Shown here one piece after another: positions 25,227 through 40,052 of a stretch of 64,000 nucleotides of DNA. The stretch lies in NCBI GenBank assembly GCA_028023455.1, contig JAQFVV010013299.1:100855-164854 (forward strand), written 5' to 3'. The stretch is from Epiperipatus broadwayi. Lineage: Eukaryota; Onychophora; Udeonychophora; Euonychophora; Peripatidae. Position numbers and translations under genes: made by a program. Every line of letters starts with the position of its first letter. The stretch's first letter is position 1. Under the pieces are notes generated by a model. The model saw only the letters and a program-made list of their open reading frames with translations. It did not search any database and was not told the origin of the DNA.

Positions 25227-25330
25227 AAACTCTGTATATACTATCTGTTTCCAGTAATTTTCTTTGTTTATGATCCTCCAAGCACATTCAATCTCATCAA
25301 CTTCTACAGATTTTATCAGATTAATATTAA

Positions 25331-27110
25331 TGGAATTTTATGAAAGAAAAACTTGAAATTTTATTCTATATAAGATTGGGAACCTCATTAACAGTAGCCA
25401 TACTAATTTGTTTGCAGTTAATTTTACATCCATCATGTTTTCATTAAGGCTTTTTAATGAGGTTTTATAACTTTTGCTTTTCTCTTCATTTTTTCTCCTG
25501 ATACCAACAGTGATTTTACAAGTTTTTCAGCAAATTCTGAATTATTGGTAATCAAAAATTGCCATAAAGATCACTACTGGTCTTGATCCAACCTGCAATA
25601 AATTGCTTTCAATATCCATGAATGATGGACTTCCTGGAAATTGTTATAATCTTTTTAAACTTATCATAACAAGGAGGAATTATATCAATATTTATTTCAA
25701 GATATCCAGTTTACAAATATCAGTTAGATTTCTTTAATTTCTACCCCATAATAGGATAACATTTAATTATAGGGATGTAAATTTAAAGAGTGATCAGACT
25801 TAGCTTAAGTTGATAATGTGGGAAAATGATTCAACATCAGTAGCTCAGCAATTAGTGGTAAACTATTTTTTGTCAAACAAAACACAAATCAGGAGTTATT
25901 TGTACTCTCTATGTGCTTAAATTGAAAATACTTCATTGCTTAACAACTTAAAGTAATAATATACTGTTTAAACCCACTCACTCTAAAGTTGAGATCCTGC
26001 ATATATATGCCAAAAAATTACTACATGAATTGAAATATCTTTTATAAAAAATGAAGGCAAATCTGAAAAACAATTGTAGAGCCAGATATTATTAGAAGGT
26101 TTGTAAACATTGCATGTATAAAAATTATCTATTCAAATAGTGATTGCAATATCATTTAACCTATCTTCAATGGAATTTGTTTGCTTTGTAAGATGGTTTG
26201 AAGCAAAATTAGCCATAACCTGTTTACAATTCATTCTATAAATAATCAATATAAATCCAGAAATTTTAAGATTTGCATTATTAGAAAAATAATGTCTCCT
26301 AAAATACAATTATATCAATGTTGAGTTGAACAATTTAATTTGTAGATAGTCTTCATTTTTGTTTTTTATCTCTCTTCAATTTTAAATTGAAGTAATTTCA
26401 TTGTGCTTTTTATGTGGAGAAAAGGTCATTTAATAGTGAGTATATCAGAAATTTAAAATGTTTTGTGGATGCCAACATCATGTTGTTATTTTTCATTTTG
26501 AGAGACTAAGATTCTCACCTCTGTAGTCCTTCTAGTGCTGGTATTCTTATCATGCTGTTGGAGTTCATAATAATAATTTTATGGTATAATTTTATAATTT
26601 GCTTTCTTTAATCAGGAATTCATCAAGATTAAGTCTGTTTTCCAAGTGTAAACTAATTGTTTCACATGCAAGTGCATATTACTTATAGGGAAGAATAAAA
26701 GAAAGCTATCATCCATTTATTCCTCCTTCATAAATAATGATATTCTATAATAATTTGAAAATATGTTGTACAACTGTGAATTTAATACAACCAGGTTTAG
26801 CAAATTAAAGAACATACTGATTGATTTTATGATTTTATAATATTTTCAAATTAAAAAAAGAGTTGTTTTGGTAGTAATATGATAATATGATGAGATTATA
26901 AGACCAATTAGTATGTTCTTTAGCTTTCTAGTTATGACTATATTTAATTTACAATTGTAACACATTTTTTACAACACTAAGCATACAAAATAAATGAATA
27001 GTAACAGATATTTTAAAAAATAATTAGTAATAAAATTAATAGAAGTAGATTCCATATGCATGTGAACATTAAAATATTTTTAGAAGGTTCTATGTGAATT
27101 GTTTTTGTAG
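25331..27110. other. intergenic DNA, possible upstream LINE remnants
   Basis: The first part may hold further decayed minus-strand sequence of the Jockey-like element, but no motif is certain. The rest is A+T-rich with nothing recognised. Confidence 0.4.
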
Positions 27111-27252
27111 GAAGGATATAGATGATGTAATGGATAGGTATAATTTTAATCAAAGCATTGATGCTTTTCAGAAAGATAATTTTGCTACAGAAACAAAAAA
27201 ATCAATAACAGCACAAGATGCTAAACAAATTGATAGAAAGATCAAAATATAA
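27111..27252 (+). CDS. candidate terminal exon, unrecognised protein
   Basis: A 46-codon open stretch runs from just after TTTTTGTAG (a 3' splice-site-like sequence ending at 27110) to TAA at 27250-27252. An AATAAA signal follows about 100 bases later (27351-27356). The predicted peptide (KDIDDVMDRYNFNQ...DRKIKI) is charged and of balanced composition, unlike the Phe/Ile/Leu/Tyr-rich chance frames around it. I do not recognise the family. No partner exon was found in the window. It may be a real last exon, a processed fragment or chance. Confidence 0.25.
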
Positions 27253-27613
27253 TATAATGAATAGTATCTGTGATTCACTTCCATTGTCATTACAAAACTG
27301 ACTTTTAACATTTTATTTTTTGATGTTCTTTCTAGTTGTTTTTTCCTATGAATAAACGAATTCTAGTTCATTATTTAGGGCCACCACACATGAGTGTGCA
27401 AGTTATGCAGGGCACAAAAACATTTCTCTACTAGTGTGGCAAGACACCAATATAATTAATAAAATTTATATGTAAATAGAACTGTTTACATTTTCAAATC
27501 ATTTCATTGTTAAAAATACATTTTGAATGTAAAATTTTTTTTATTTAAATATAAGAGGACTGCTGCTTTACTTAAATTTATTTGTAACAATTTGTAGACA
27601 CAACCTTGAAATA

Positions 27614-27655
<42 letters not shown>

Positions 27656-29254
27656 TTATTATTACACTAAATTAAACAAACTGATTCCATTATGTCATGA
27701 TAATTAATAAAACTTATACATGAATATTTAGATTTCTGAATCACTTTATTCCTAGAAGGGCATTCTGATTGTAAATATCTGTTATTTAAATTATAAGAGA
27801 AACATTTCTTTATTTAAACTAGCCTTGAAATATATTTTGTATATATTTTACAATTTTATAAAACCAAACAGGCTGATACCCTTTTGTCACTATAATTAAT
27901 AAAACTTATATGTAAATAAATATGTTTAGATTTCCCAATCATTTTTATTAACATATTATTATTAAAAATTTACTTAAAAATAAAATTTATTTAAAAATAT
28001 TGCCTCATAATTATAATAATTCTATATATCATTAAACATGTTGTTTACTTGGTAATACTTGTAAAGTGTTCACATCTAAAATGTCAGGTCTGGGTTTGAT
28101 GCTGTGTTGTGCTAATATTTTTAAGTATTATCTTTCTCTTTTTTGTTACTATTATATCCTATTATTTTTTTACACATTTTACTAAACAGTTTTTATTTTG
28201 ATGTATTCTTTAGTTAAAAACTCCCAACTGATCCATAATCCACACTAAAGCAGAATGAGTAAAAAACATAATTTTTAAAAAGAAATTATTTAATTCTTAA
28301 TAAATTTCAAGGAAAATTTTTTATTATTAAATAAAAACAAGTGAAAGTATTTTTATTGTCATAAATAATTTATTTATGTATTTATAAACTGGAGGTTTAA
28401 TTCCTTCTTAATAGAAAACATAAACAAGTTTTGTGTCAGGGAGATTCTGATTTAAAAATAATGAATGGATTTGGAAAACAAAACTTTTTTTTAACAAGGT
28501 GTTAATGGAATTTAAGAGTTACATAAGCTACATTATTTAAATTCATGTAGTTTGGTGATCCTAATAAAATATAAACAATGTAAGAAAATTTAAAATATCA
28601 GACTATACATATAATAAATTATACTTTTTTATAGATAAAAAATTAAATAGTATTTTCAGTGTAAATATATTATTATTCAAGGTTTATAGTTTTTATAATA
28701 GGTAAAGTGAGTAAGTTTATGCATGATAAATTTTCAATGAGTTTTTAAAGAAACACCCGTTTTTAAGGAATTACTGACCTGCTGGTTAAAGTTGATCTAA
28801 ATATTGATAAAGAAAGAGTAATGGAGATAAGCCAGGTGCAAACTCTCTTTGCTCATTGATATGAAGGATGGATTTTCTGAAGAATCATATTCTGGATATG
28901 CAAATTTTTAATAACTAGGTAACATATATTACTTATATAATATCAGAGATTGACTGAGAAGAGGAAGGGAGCAGTACAATATCTTTATTACTATTATTTT
29001 AATTTTACATGTAAACTGATATATTTAAAAAGATTTTAATGGAAAGATTTTTAATCAAGATGACATGGCAAGTCTAATTAATATGTTTTATTTTAGCATA
29101 TATTTTATTCTCTATGTTTATTTTATACAAATAAAGGAATAAAACACGTGTTAGTTACCGAATATGTTAAATGACTAAAGCTATAATATTTTCAAGTTTT
29201 TCTTGCGAAAGCACTGGAAACAAATATCTTTTAATTTACAAATTTTATTTAATA
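27253..29254. other. intergenic A+T-rich DNA with (TA)n tract
   Basis: There is no gene. A (TA)n microsatellite lies at about 27617-27653. Around 27440-27500, 27690-27730 and 27890-27930 a block AATTAATAAAACTTATATGTAAAT recurs imperfectly at about 230-bp spacing, suggesting a weak, decayed tandem array. Confidence 0.5.
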
Positions 29255-29345
29255 TATAGGGTATATGAGCACAGACTTTCACACAACCCACCACTCTCCC
29301 ATTCTATCTAATAACACTGATACACTTGAACAAATATATGTCGAA
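29255..29345 (+). repeat. dispersed repeat R1, partial copy
   Basis: A short decayed R1 copy carries TATGAGCACAGACTTTCA, CTCCCATTCTATCTAATAACA and CTGATACACTTGA blocks. A G-run (GGGGGGGGGCGGG, about 29362-29376) follows shortly after. Confidence 0.55.
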
Positions 29346-30958
29346 AATTATTTCATAAGAGAGGGGGGGGGCGGGCAAAATTTACCATGCACAAAAGGCA
29401 CTTCTTAGTCACGTGGCAGCCCTGTAACTATTGACGTCAAAAATGAATTGTAGGTACTTATATATACAGAAAAAGGAGAAAAAAATTAAACTAAAATTAA
29501 TGTTAAGTATTACAATTTTGTTGTTGAGAGATCAAAAGTCTTTTCTGGATCAGAAAACTTGATTTCAGATAATAAATTTAAAATAATATTTTTGTGTGTC
29601 AATTTATTTTTCTTTTGGGGATTTCAACTTTTGCGTCTCAGTAGTAATTCTGTCATCAAAATTAATTCATAATCTTTTGGTGCTCTCCCCCCCCTCCCCA
29701 TATCAATTATCACCATTTAAACAGTACTATAATATAATTATGTTGCTATTATGTGCGTTGCTATCACTAATGTATAATTAATTAATATGTTTAATTTATC
29801 AGCAGTAAATTAATTAATGAAAGAAGAATATTTTTATTTAAAAAGAGTTCTGCTTGAGTTAATATCATTAAAAAAACTCCAGATAAACTCTTTTAAAAAG
29901 ATAGTATCTTCCAGAGAATTATGTCAATGAATTAATGCTATTCTTATTAAAGATGGAGATATCGTTTTCTAGAAATAAGCAATTCAAATATTTCATATAA
30001 GCTGATAATCAGTAAAGATTTTAAATAATTAAGTTGATGTCTTTTTTTAATAAATAAAACCAAATTAAGGTAAAGTTAAATATTTCATGCATCAAATAAC
30101 ATTTATCGATGATCATGATTATCTATAAAAGTGATGAGTGCAAAAAGTAAATTATGCACGGTTTTTTTAGTGAATAAAAACTGTAACAATAATTGTATAT
30201 ATTTAAAAAATGCTTTTAAATAATATAAAGAGTTCTTTAAAGTTTACGATATTGCTCTAAATATTTACATTCTAATATAAACTATAACGAGAAGTAGCAA
30301 ACTAATAGAAAATTGACATTAATAATAATAAAATGTTAATTATCATTTCATTATAATACCCTGTGACTGAAATTTCAGCTGATTTTAGACAAAGACTTTA
30401 ATAATGATAATTGGTTTTAAATTATTAATGAACACTATTTTGTAAATAATAATAATAAAGAAAGAAAATAGACGAAAAAACATGTAAATGAAAAATGAAA
30501 TTAATTTTTCCTCTCCTTATATGCCCTTGTATAAAATATTTGTTTTGACAATAAGAAAGTCTCATTATTAAATAATACAGAAGTACATGTGAATTCAAAT
30601 TATCTATATGATATATTGAAACCATATTGTTAAGGTATAGAATATTTAGCGCGGTTTAATTTTAGATTTAAATAATAGTAATAATAATAAGTACTCAATT
30701 TTATACCAATCTCTTTTGTTATGTATTATTATTTAAAACAACTAAGAAAATAGTAATAAATCAGGGTATGAATGTTATTTTTATAAATATATAACTACGT
30801 ATATTAAAACAAACATTTTGTTTAGAAACTTTTTACATGTAATATGGATTCTTAGATAATAATGTATATTATATAATAATACAGTAAAAGTAATGTATAT
30901 ATATATCTATAAGATTTAATTTTTTAAAAATTATGTACATTATATATTAAGAATATGC
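29346..30958. other. intergenic A+T-rich DNA
   Basis: No gene or element is recognised. There are C-rich and G-rich homopolymer patches near 29362 and 29687. Confidence 0.55.
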
Positions 30959-31093
30959 ACACAAAAAATGCTAATGCCTTTATTGCTCCGGAATTCATAA
31001 GAAGTTTGAGCACCGATTGTGAGTACTAGAATCGATCCTGGGAGCTCATAATTCCCAAAAAAACATTTTACTAACTGAGCCAAATTGTGCAGG
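30959..31093 (-). mobile_element. tRNA-derived SINE, copy 1
   Basis: On the minus strand, GGCTCAGTTAGT (A box, about 31070-31082) is followed by GGATCGATTCTAG (B box, 31026-31038). After these comes a tail including ACTCACAATCGGTGCTCAAACTTCTTATGAATTCC. The spacing and boxes are those of a tRNA-like RNA polymerase III promoter. Confidence 0.75.
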
Positions 31094-31119
31094 ATAAAAG
31101 GGAACATTGTTTTATTATT

Positions 31120-31215
31120 TAGTAATTCATAAGTAAGTTTGAGCATCAGATCTTAAGCACCAGAATTGATCCCGGAACCTCTCAATCCCAAGTTGGGCAC
31201 TCAGCCATGTAAAAC
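31120..31215 (-). mobile_element. tRNA-derived SINE, copy 2
   Basis: On the minus strand, TGGCTGAGTGCCC (A box, 31195-31207) precedes GGATCAATTCTGG (B box, 31160-31172), followed by the same tail blocks (GATGCTCAAACTTACTTATGA) as copy 1. Confidence 0.75.
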
Positions 31216-31224
31216 CACATAAGG

Positions 31225-31365
31225 CATTTAAAAAATGGTAATGGATTTATTGCTCAGGAGTTCTTAAGAAATTCAAATGCCAGAATTGTGAGCTCCAGAA
31301 TCATTCCTGGGACCCCCCCCCCAATCCCATGTTGGACCCTCTACCAATTATATCAAAACTATACA
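31225..31365 (-). mobile_element. tRNA-derived SINE, copy 3
   Basis: On the minus strand, AATTGGTAGAGGG (A box, about 31337-31352) precedes GGAATGATTCTGG (degenerate B box, 31294-31306). A G-run (CCCC... on the plus strand, about 31312-31322) interrupts the middle. It has the same tail (CAATTCTGGCATTTGAATTTCTTAAGAA) as copies 1 and 2. Confidence 0.7.
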
Positions 31366-31592
31366 ATTTTATGCGTAGGTCAAAATAGTTTGAGTGAAAG
31401 TAATACTGATCACATGATTATGTTTGAATAGGCTAAGATTGTTTTCACTGAGAAGCATGAAAAGAAATAAAAAATTAAAGATTAACTCTTTTAAAAGATT
31501 TATGATTCTGAATCTATTAATTTGTATAAAAATTCTTTTGATATTAAAAGTAAATGTAATGGAATTTGGAATCATGAAATAATAGTATAGGT

Positions 31593-32394
31593 CAACCTTT
31601 TCACACCTGCAGACTGGCAAAAATAAGGATAAGATTTCGTGGACTGGCAGAAGTTTACAGATAAATTTTCTTAAAGATGTAAACTGCTTAGCCTTAGATG
31701 AGCATTATTGTTATAACTGACCAAAACAGCACAGTAGTTACTGTGTATTGTTATGATGTTGCTTACCTTTACATGCTGAACACTTTCTGAGTTACACAAT
31801 CATACTGCTACAGAAAACTGTACAATAAAAATCGTTCTCATTAATGGGCTTGCATTTCTACATTTATTATTTCAGTGTTAAAACATGCAAGAATAAAATG
31901 CTATTCACGTGAAAGTTGGGAAATATCACAGCTAGTGTAATTACATGACAATGATTATGATAAATGTAATATCTGAATTTAATGTTAAATATACATATTA
32001 TTTACGTAATGAATGTGCGTTTAAATAAATTTATAATTACAACTTTAAAATGAAGTTATTTATATATATATATATGGAGTTTGTATAATAAAAAAAAATT
32101 TTTTTTTTAATTTTGAATTTTTTTAGAAAAATAATAAAAAAATTTAATTATACTCCCCCCTCCCCCATAAATAACTGTTATAAATAGAAAAACAAATTAA
32201 TTTATGTATTATTGATTAGATGTTGTTTTTATTCTGTTTTTTTTTTAATCGGTAAAAATGCGATGAAAAAATAGATAAAAATTGTTTATATTAATTAAAA
32301 GTTTAAAATCTTATTATTTTGTTATTAAAAACTTTCCTGCCAGTCTAATGCAGACTGGCAGAAAACTTTTGCGGACCGGGGTTGAAGACCATTG
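31593..32394. mobile_element. hAT-like MITE, decayed
   Basis: The right end, read from the minus strand, is CAATGGTCTTCAACCCCGG, a hAT-type terminus; the left end retains CAACC... and CTGCAGACTGGC in matching order but looks shortened. GTATAGG flanks both ends (31585-31591 and 32395-32401), a 7-of-8 match for an 8-bp duplication. GCAGACTGGCA occurs near both ends in inverted order. The interior is A+T-rich and non-coding. Confidence 0.65.
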
Positions 32395-32954
32395 GTATAG
32401 GACAAATTTATTTTAAGCTTCTTTGTATTTGAGGTCTATATTGGCTGGGAATCTACTAATAGTAAAAAAAAATTAAATTTCATTTTAGCTAGTAATTTAA
32501 GTGTAAATTGGTATAGCTGATTTAATATATAAAAATGTAAATTCTAATAATTTGAATAAGCTTGTGAACAAGTTTACATAAAGGTGAATATATTAACCTA
32601 CTAATGTTTTAAATATTTTTTTAAAAAACAGTTATATAAGTTAAGATATAAACAAAAATAATTAACAAAAAAATAATAAAGTACAATAGATTAAAAGCAC
32701 ATTATTTATATTGTAAAGAAAATTACAAAAATTGAACAACAATATTAGATCGAAAGTTAATATTTATAAATGCTAATAATATTTTTAAAAATTAATATGT
32801 AGCAAATTAAGAAAAAAGAACACAAAAAGTACATTCCTATTATTTTCCTTATATAAATCTCAATGTATTAGCTCTTTTTATGAAAATATGCAATTCTTAA
32901 GTACTCATTTGAGTTCAGACGAAAAGATATAAATTAACAAACTTAAACTAATTA
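32395..32954. other. intergenic A+T-rich DNA
   Basis: Nothing is recognised. Confidence 0.55.
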
Positions 32955-33965
32955 ATTGCCCTGATACAGTTTTCAGAAAATTACTGCCAGAATTATAGTG
33001 CTGAGTAAAGTTATGCAGTACTGGTAAACTTATGTAAATGATATTATGTAATATATAAATAAGGGCACACACAATATGCAAATAAGGCAATTAGATATTC
33101 CATTTTTTGGACAATAGAACATATGAATCTTTTTTGTTGATGAAATGTGGATCCTTTGCAATTGGACAAGCCTCTTTGTACTTTCTTTTTCTATCATCTC
33201 TTTCCAAGTAAACTGTTCTAACATTGAATAAAAAAAATGTGAGCCCTGGCACATTCATGATCAAGAAAGATCTATCTGTATTTAGTCTTTTGTTTAGCTC
33301 TATTGTACAAATATGCATGTTGGGCAATTCTCATGGATCTATTTGTATGAGATTCACCATAATACACAGAGCTAAGGTTAAGTATATGCAATTTTATAGT
33401 CCACCTTTCTTATGTCTCTCATATTGCAAATAAATCATAGGAAATTTGCAATAACATGTACAGAGTTAGATTTAGATTGTCACCTTCTCTTAATAAGCAT
33501 GCTCCTCAGACTGGCCATAAAATTTCATGTAGTTATTCTTTCTGTATCTCTGTGTATCATGGAGAATTTCATGCAAATAACTCCATAAGAATTGCCCAAC
33601 ATGCATATTTGTATAATAGAGCTATACAAAAGAAGGAATACTGATTTACCTTTCTTGATTATGAATGTGTCACAGATCACATGTTTTCTCCATCCAATGT
33701 TAGGGCAATTTGCTCAGAAAGAGACAATAGGAAAAGAATGTACAAAGAATCTTGGGAAATTGCAAAGAATCCATATTCCATTAATAAAAAGGCTTCATTT
33801 GTTTCACTGTCCAAAAAATGGAATATTTAATTGACTTAGTTGCATATTGTGTCTCATTTACATATTACATTATAGCATTTATATAAGCTTACCTGTACTG
33901 TATAACTTTATTCAGCACTATGATTCTGGCAGTGTTTTACTAAAAGCTGTCTCAGTGCAATTAAC
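32955..33965. repeat. 1-kb fold-back element with ~480-bp inverted arms
   Basis: The left arm (about 32955-33440) is the imperfect inverse of the right arm (about 33445-33965). Paired open frames appear on both arms in opposite directions (each beginning MPNMHIC...), which is a by-product of the palindrome. The ends share TTAATTGC[C/A]CTGA[T/G]ACAG. No transposase is visible. It is probably a non-autonomous palindromic DNA element, superfamily unknown. Confidence 0.8.
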
Positions 33966-36900
33966 TTTTTATGTTTATTAATTTGTATTTTTTCATCTTA
34001 ATTCATAGTCAATGAGTGCATAAAAATTACTATTTTTTTTTGCAAATAAAATAACCATGATAAAATATAAAATGTACAATATTTAAATACTAAATTATGT
34101 TTAATGTGTGTGTTTCTTGATCAAATAAAAGAGCCATTTGAAATGCAAAATGGTTATATATATATATAGAAGGACATAGTACTTGCAATGTGAACTAGAA
34201 AATTCATATTTTTTTTTTTTTTGTTTACAATTTTTTTTCAAATAACATTAGGTGAATCTATTGTTTGTTGAGTTAATGTGCATGGACTAGTATGCAATCA
34301 AGATTACTTTCAATATTTTAAAAGACTGTTCATTATGCAATTTTAAACTTTCTTATAATTATTGTCAAATCATTAAGTGTAAGCAGGGAACTTTTTTTAA
34401 AAAAATATAATTTCGTTTTTTGTCATAAAAAAATACTTGATAGATTTTGTTTGAAAAATGTTTTCAGTCTGTAATAAACTTGTATAACTGGTTAAACCAT
34501 ATTTGTAAGATTTAATGTAGTTTTTATAAATATTACAATATATTATTATTTAGTTATACATTTATTAATGTAAATCATTATAAATATTGGAATTTACTTA
34601 ATTATTAAATTGTTATGAAAAAATTAAAAAAAGTAGTTTGTTTTCAGCTAACAATTCTAAATAACATAACAATGCAATATGAATCTCCCTAGATTGTTAT
34701 CTCAAGAGAACAGTTTATTATTAAATAGTGAATATGTTAAGAAAATGTTTATAGAAGTTTTAAACAATTTGCAGTAATGAGGAAGAAGCTATGCTTACTT
34801 CATACATTTATATATCAATACTAAATGTAAAAAAATTATATCAAATATTTTCATACATATATGTGTTTGTAATAAAATATAATATTTCTTATTAAATATG
34901 GTAAATGAAGTGAAATAAAATTAGTTTAGTAATTTAAGATCTTGAAATTATTCAGATTGGAAGTCGAACTCCGATAATGCGCTATTACTTTAAATATTAC
35001 AAATTAAGTGGCATTATCTTTATGTAGGCATGAAAGCCTATAAGGAATATTTTATCTATCATTTATATTTGCTAATATTTATTTTTATTATTATCTTGAA
35101 TTTAAAGGACAGCCTAATGATTTAATTGTACTTTGTGTTGATGAAACCTGAAAACAAAATATAAAAAAGCCCACTATGGTAAATTATCATTTAGGTCTGA
35201 AAAGCAATGATTTTATAATTGCTTATGTTAATAGAGTGAAAAATTTATTCATTACTTTTAAATGAGGTTTAAACCTTTGATTGGTTGGTACAGTAAACCA
35301 AATAAGAACGTTCATAAGTCATTTCATTTTTATGCCTGTAATAGTCACTATCCTAATATTAAATTGATTATTATATAAAATTTTGATACAACTTATTCCT
35401 TTTAAATGTGAGTGTCTTCACAACAAAGTATGATTAAAAACACTTGACATATTCCGAGTTTGAAGTAGTTTTTATAAAATAGACATTAACATTTTATATA
35501 ATTTTTATTATTGTTTTTATTTATTCTTGTTATTGATTTTGATTTCATGCAATAAAATAATTGTTATTTTTAATATTTCTCTATGTCATTCTTTTAATAA
35601 ACATCATTTCATTCGCATTTAACGGTTGTATTTGAAATATAAATTTTCTTGAAAAACTAAGTTGTATCAAATACATCATTGTTGTAGTAATGCTATAGTA
35701 AAAAATTATTGGGTAAGATGATGTACATAAAAACTCTTTTACACTACTATATCTGAGAATGCATAAACATATTTTATATTCATGAATTTATTAATTTAAC
35801 TCTGAGATAAAACTATCATTTAACCATTTTATTTAATTTTTCTAGCCAGATTTTTAACACATAGATTGAATTATTTTGCGTTAAAATTTTGAAATAAGAA
35901 ACATTAGTTGTAGAGATTTTATTATTAAAAAAAAAACAAGAGTTCAAGAGTATCAGATTATTATAAAATCCTGAAAAATAAGTTTATTAAATATTTATGA
36001 TATTATTAGAATCTATAATAACTGCAGATCAAAGTGAAAGAGATTTGGTGTAAACGCACTTTTCGTGTCACATCTGAGTGTTTTCTTTATTGTTGCAACC
36101 GAGAAGCTCAACTGCAAATTCATTTTACGATTTTTACAATAGATTGGTCCTCCCCTTTTAACTTACAATATATATATATAAAGTTAATGAATAGTAATTT
36201 TTATATATTAATAAGGAAAGACCATATCTTTTTGCAGTCATAATTTATTATTTTTATTGTTCATTAACTTTCTTGGTCTACAGTACAAATAAATATAACG
36301 AAGAGTTTAAAATTAAGTATGCATTCACAGATAAATTTTGATTTGTGATGAAATTAAGTTCTAACAAGCCATAATAATAGGAAAATATATGATGTAATGC
36401 AAAACAGTCAAACGTATGTAAATCTCTCTATATACATAAAATAAAAAAATACTGTTAAAGGATTTTTTTTTAAAAAAATGCACACAATGCATTATATTTA
36501 ATAATATATGAAGTCACTTAGGATATATCTATGGAGAGTGCTTCAATTATATCAAATAATTGATAGAAAACTATCATAAAGTGTGATTTTTTTTTGCAGT
36601 AATGAAAATATACATAAATCTGTGATAGATGTTTGATTTATGTTATTAAGCATACAAGTACAATAACTTTATACTACTGGGATATATTTTTGTTTTATTA
36701 GATCATGATACATATATGCAAGTAATTACAATCTATGTGATTATAGTGCTAATCATAAACTGTCATATCTCATTATGGCCATGCATATAATATATATCAT
36801 TGCCATTGTATCTGTCATTGTTCTGTTTATTTGAAAAATAAACATTTCACTGACTGCCCTCCACCATCTATAGACTAGCATATTGAGTATATTGACTTTC

Positions 36901-37062
36901 AATTTTTGTTTTGGAATGAGAAAATATTGTGGCCTTCTTTCTTATTAAAAGCTTTAGCTTCACTTAGTCATTAGATGTGTATAATTTAGAACATGATAAA
37001 TGGATATATTTCATTCACATTTATATGTAATATTTAAATTCATGTATATTGTCTATTTTAAA
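33966..37062. other. intergenic A+T-rich DNA
   Basis: No gene or recognisable element is seen; there are only short A+T-driven open frames. Confidence 0.55.
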
Positions 37063-37672
37063 AATGTAATTAGAAGGAATTTGAACCCAGTCAGACTTTC
37101 AAACTACCTACAACTATCGATTCCATCTTATACAACTGATATACTTGATCACAGACATGTGAAAAAGATAAATAATCTCCAATATAGTATTTGTTGTGAA
37201 CCAGTACTCATCAGTTGGTCCAAATCATCATCATCATCTCTCTCTCTCACACACACACACACATATATATAATTAGTGCTCAGTTTCTATTAAGTTAGCA
37301 AGTATTCAAACTTTAATGGACAGGCTTCAATCTTCTTCACCCTCCAACTGTTCAGCCATCCATATTTTCAGATTTTCAATGATATGGATGTCTGAAGAGT
37401 TGAAGGGTGGAGAAGATTAAAGCCTGTTCATTAAAATTTGAATAGTTGATAATTTAGTATAAACTGAGCACTGATTATTTATGTGTGTGTATGTATGAGA
37501 TGATTATCTCGACCAACTGATGGGTGCTGGTTCAGCACAAATTTTATATTGGAGATCATTTAACTTTTTTACATGTATGTGATCATGTGTAGCATTTATA
37601 TAGGATGGAATAGATAGCTATAGAGAGTTTGAAAGTCTGACTTCATATACTTTCTAATTATACTTATATGAG
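37063..37672. repeat. dispersed repeat R1, full palindromic copy
   Basis: This is a 610-bp near-palindrome. The left arm reads TGTAATTAGAAGGAATTTGA, AGTCAGACTTTCAAAC, ATAAATAATCTCCAAT, CATCAGTTGGTCCAAATCA, GTGCTCAGTTTCTATTAAG, then TTCTTCACCCTCCAACTGTT. The right arm is its inverse, with the centre near 37374-37384. The end sequences on both sides include the AGTCAGACTTTCAAAC block. This is the clearest single copy of R1 and suggests the family is a fold-back element of which other sites hold one arm. Confidence 0.8.

Positions 37673-40052
<2,380 letters not shown>

Larger units (their letters stand above)
24240..25330 (-). pseudogene. Jockey-like LINE reverse transcriptase relic
   Basis: Reading the minus strand across frames gives the order of a Jockey-type reverse transcriptase: VEVDEIECAWRIINKENY (about 25270-25330), a CVSYKIL segment, IVFMPGRRCYKQ, ETGFQNKFKNVATFID, SPILFNIF, and TYADNIVLTS at about 24379-24403, the site of the catalytic YADD box (here YADN). 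MLNFHITFY follows (family: VCSFHLNN). Many stops and frameshifts are present and the second catalytic Asp is lost. A hairpin with a hammerhead-like core (25048-25226) interrupts it. It is a dead LINE fragment; upstream endonuclease sequence was not recognised. Confidence 0.75.

Noticed and set aside
33091-33834. Two opposing open frames both starting MPNMHIC
   Set aside because: They result from the fold-back symmetry; there is no recognised domain and the arms have diverged without codon constraint.
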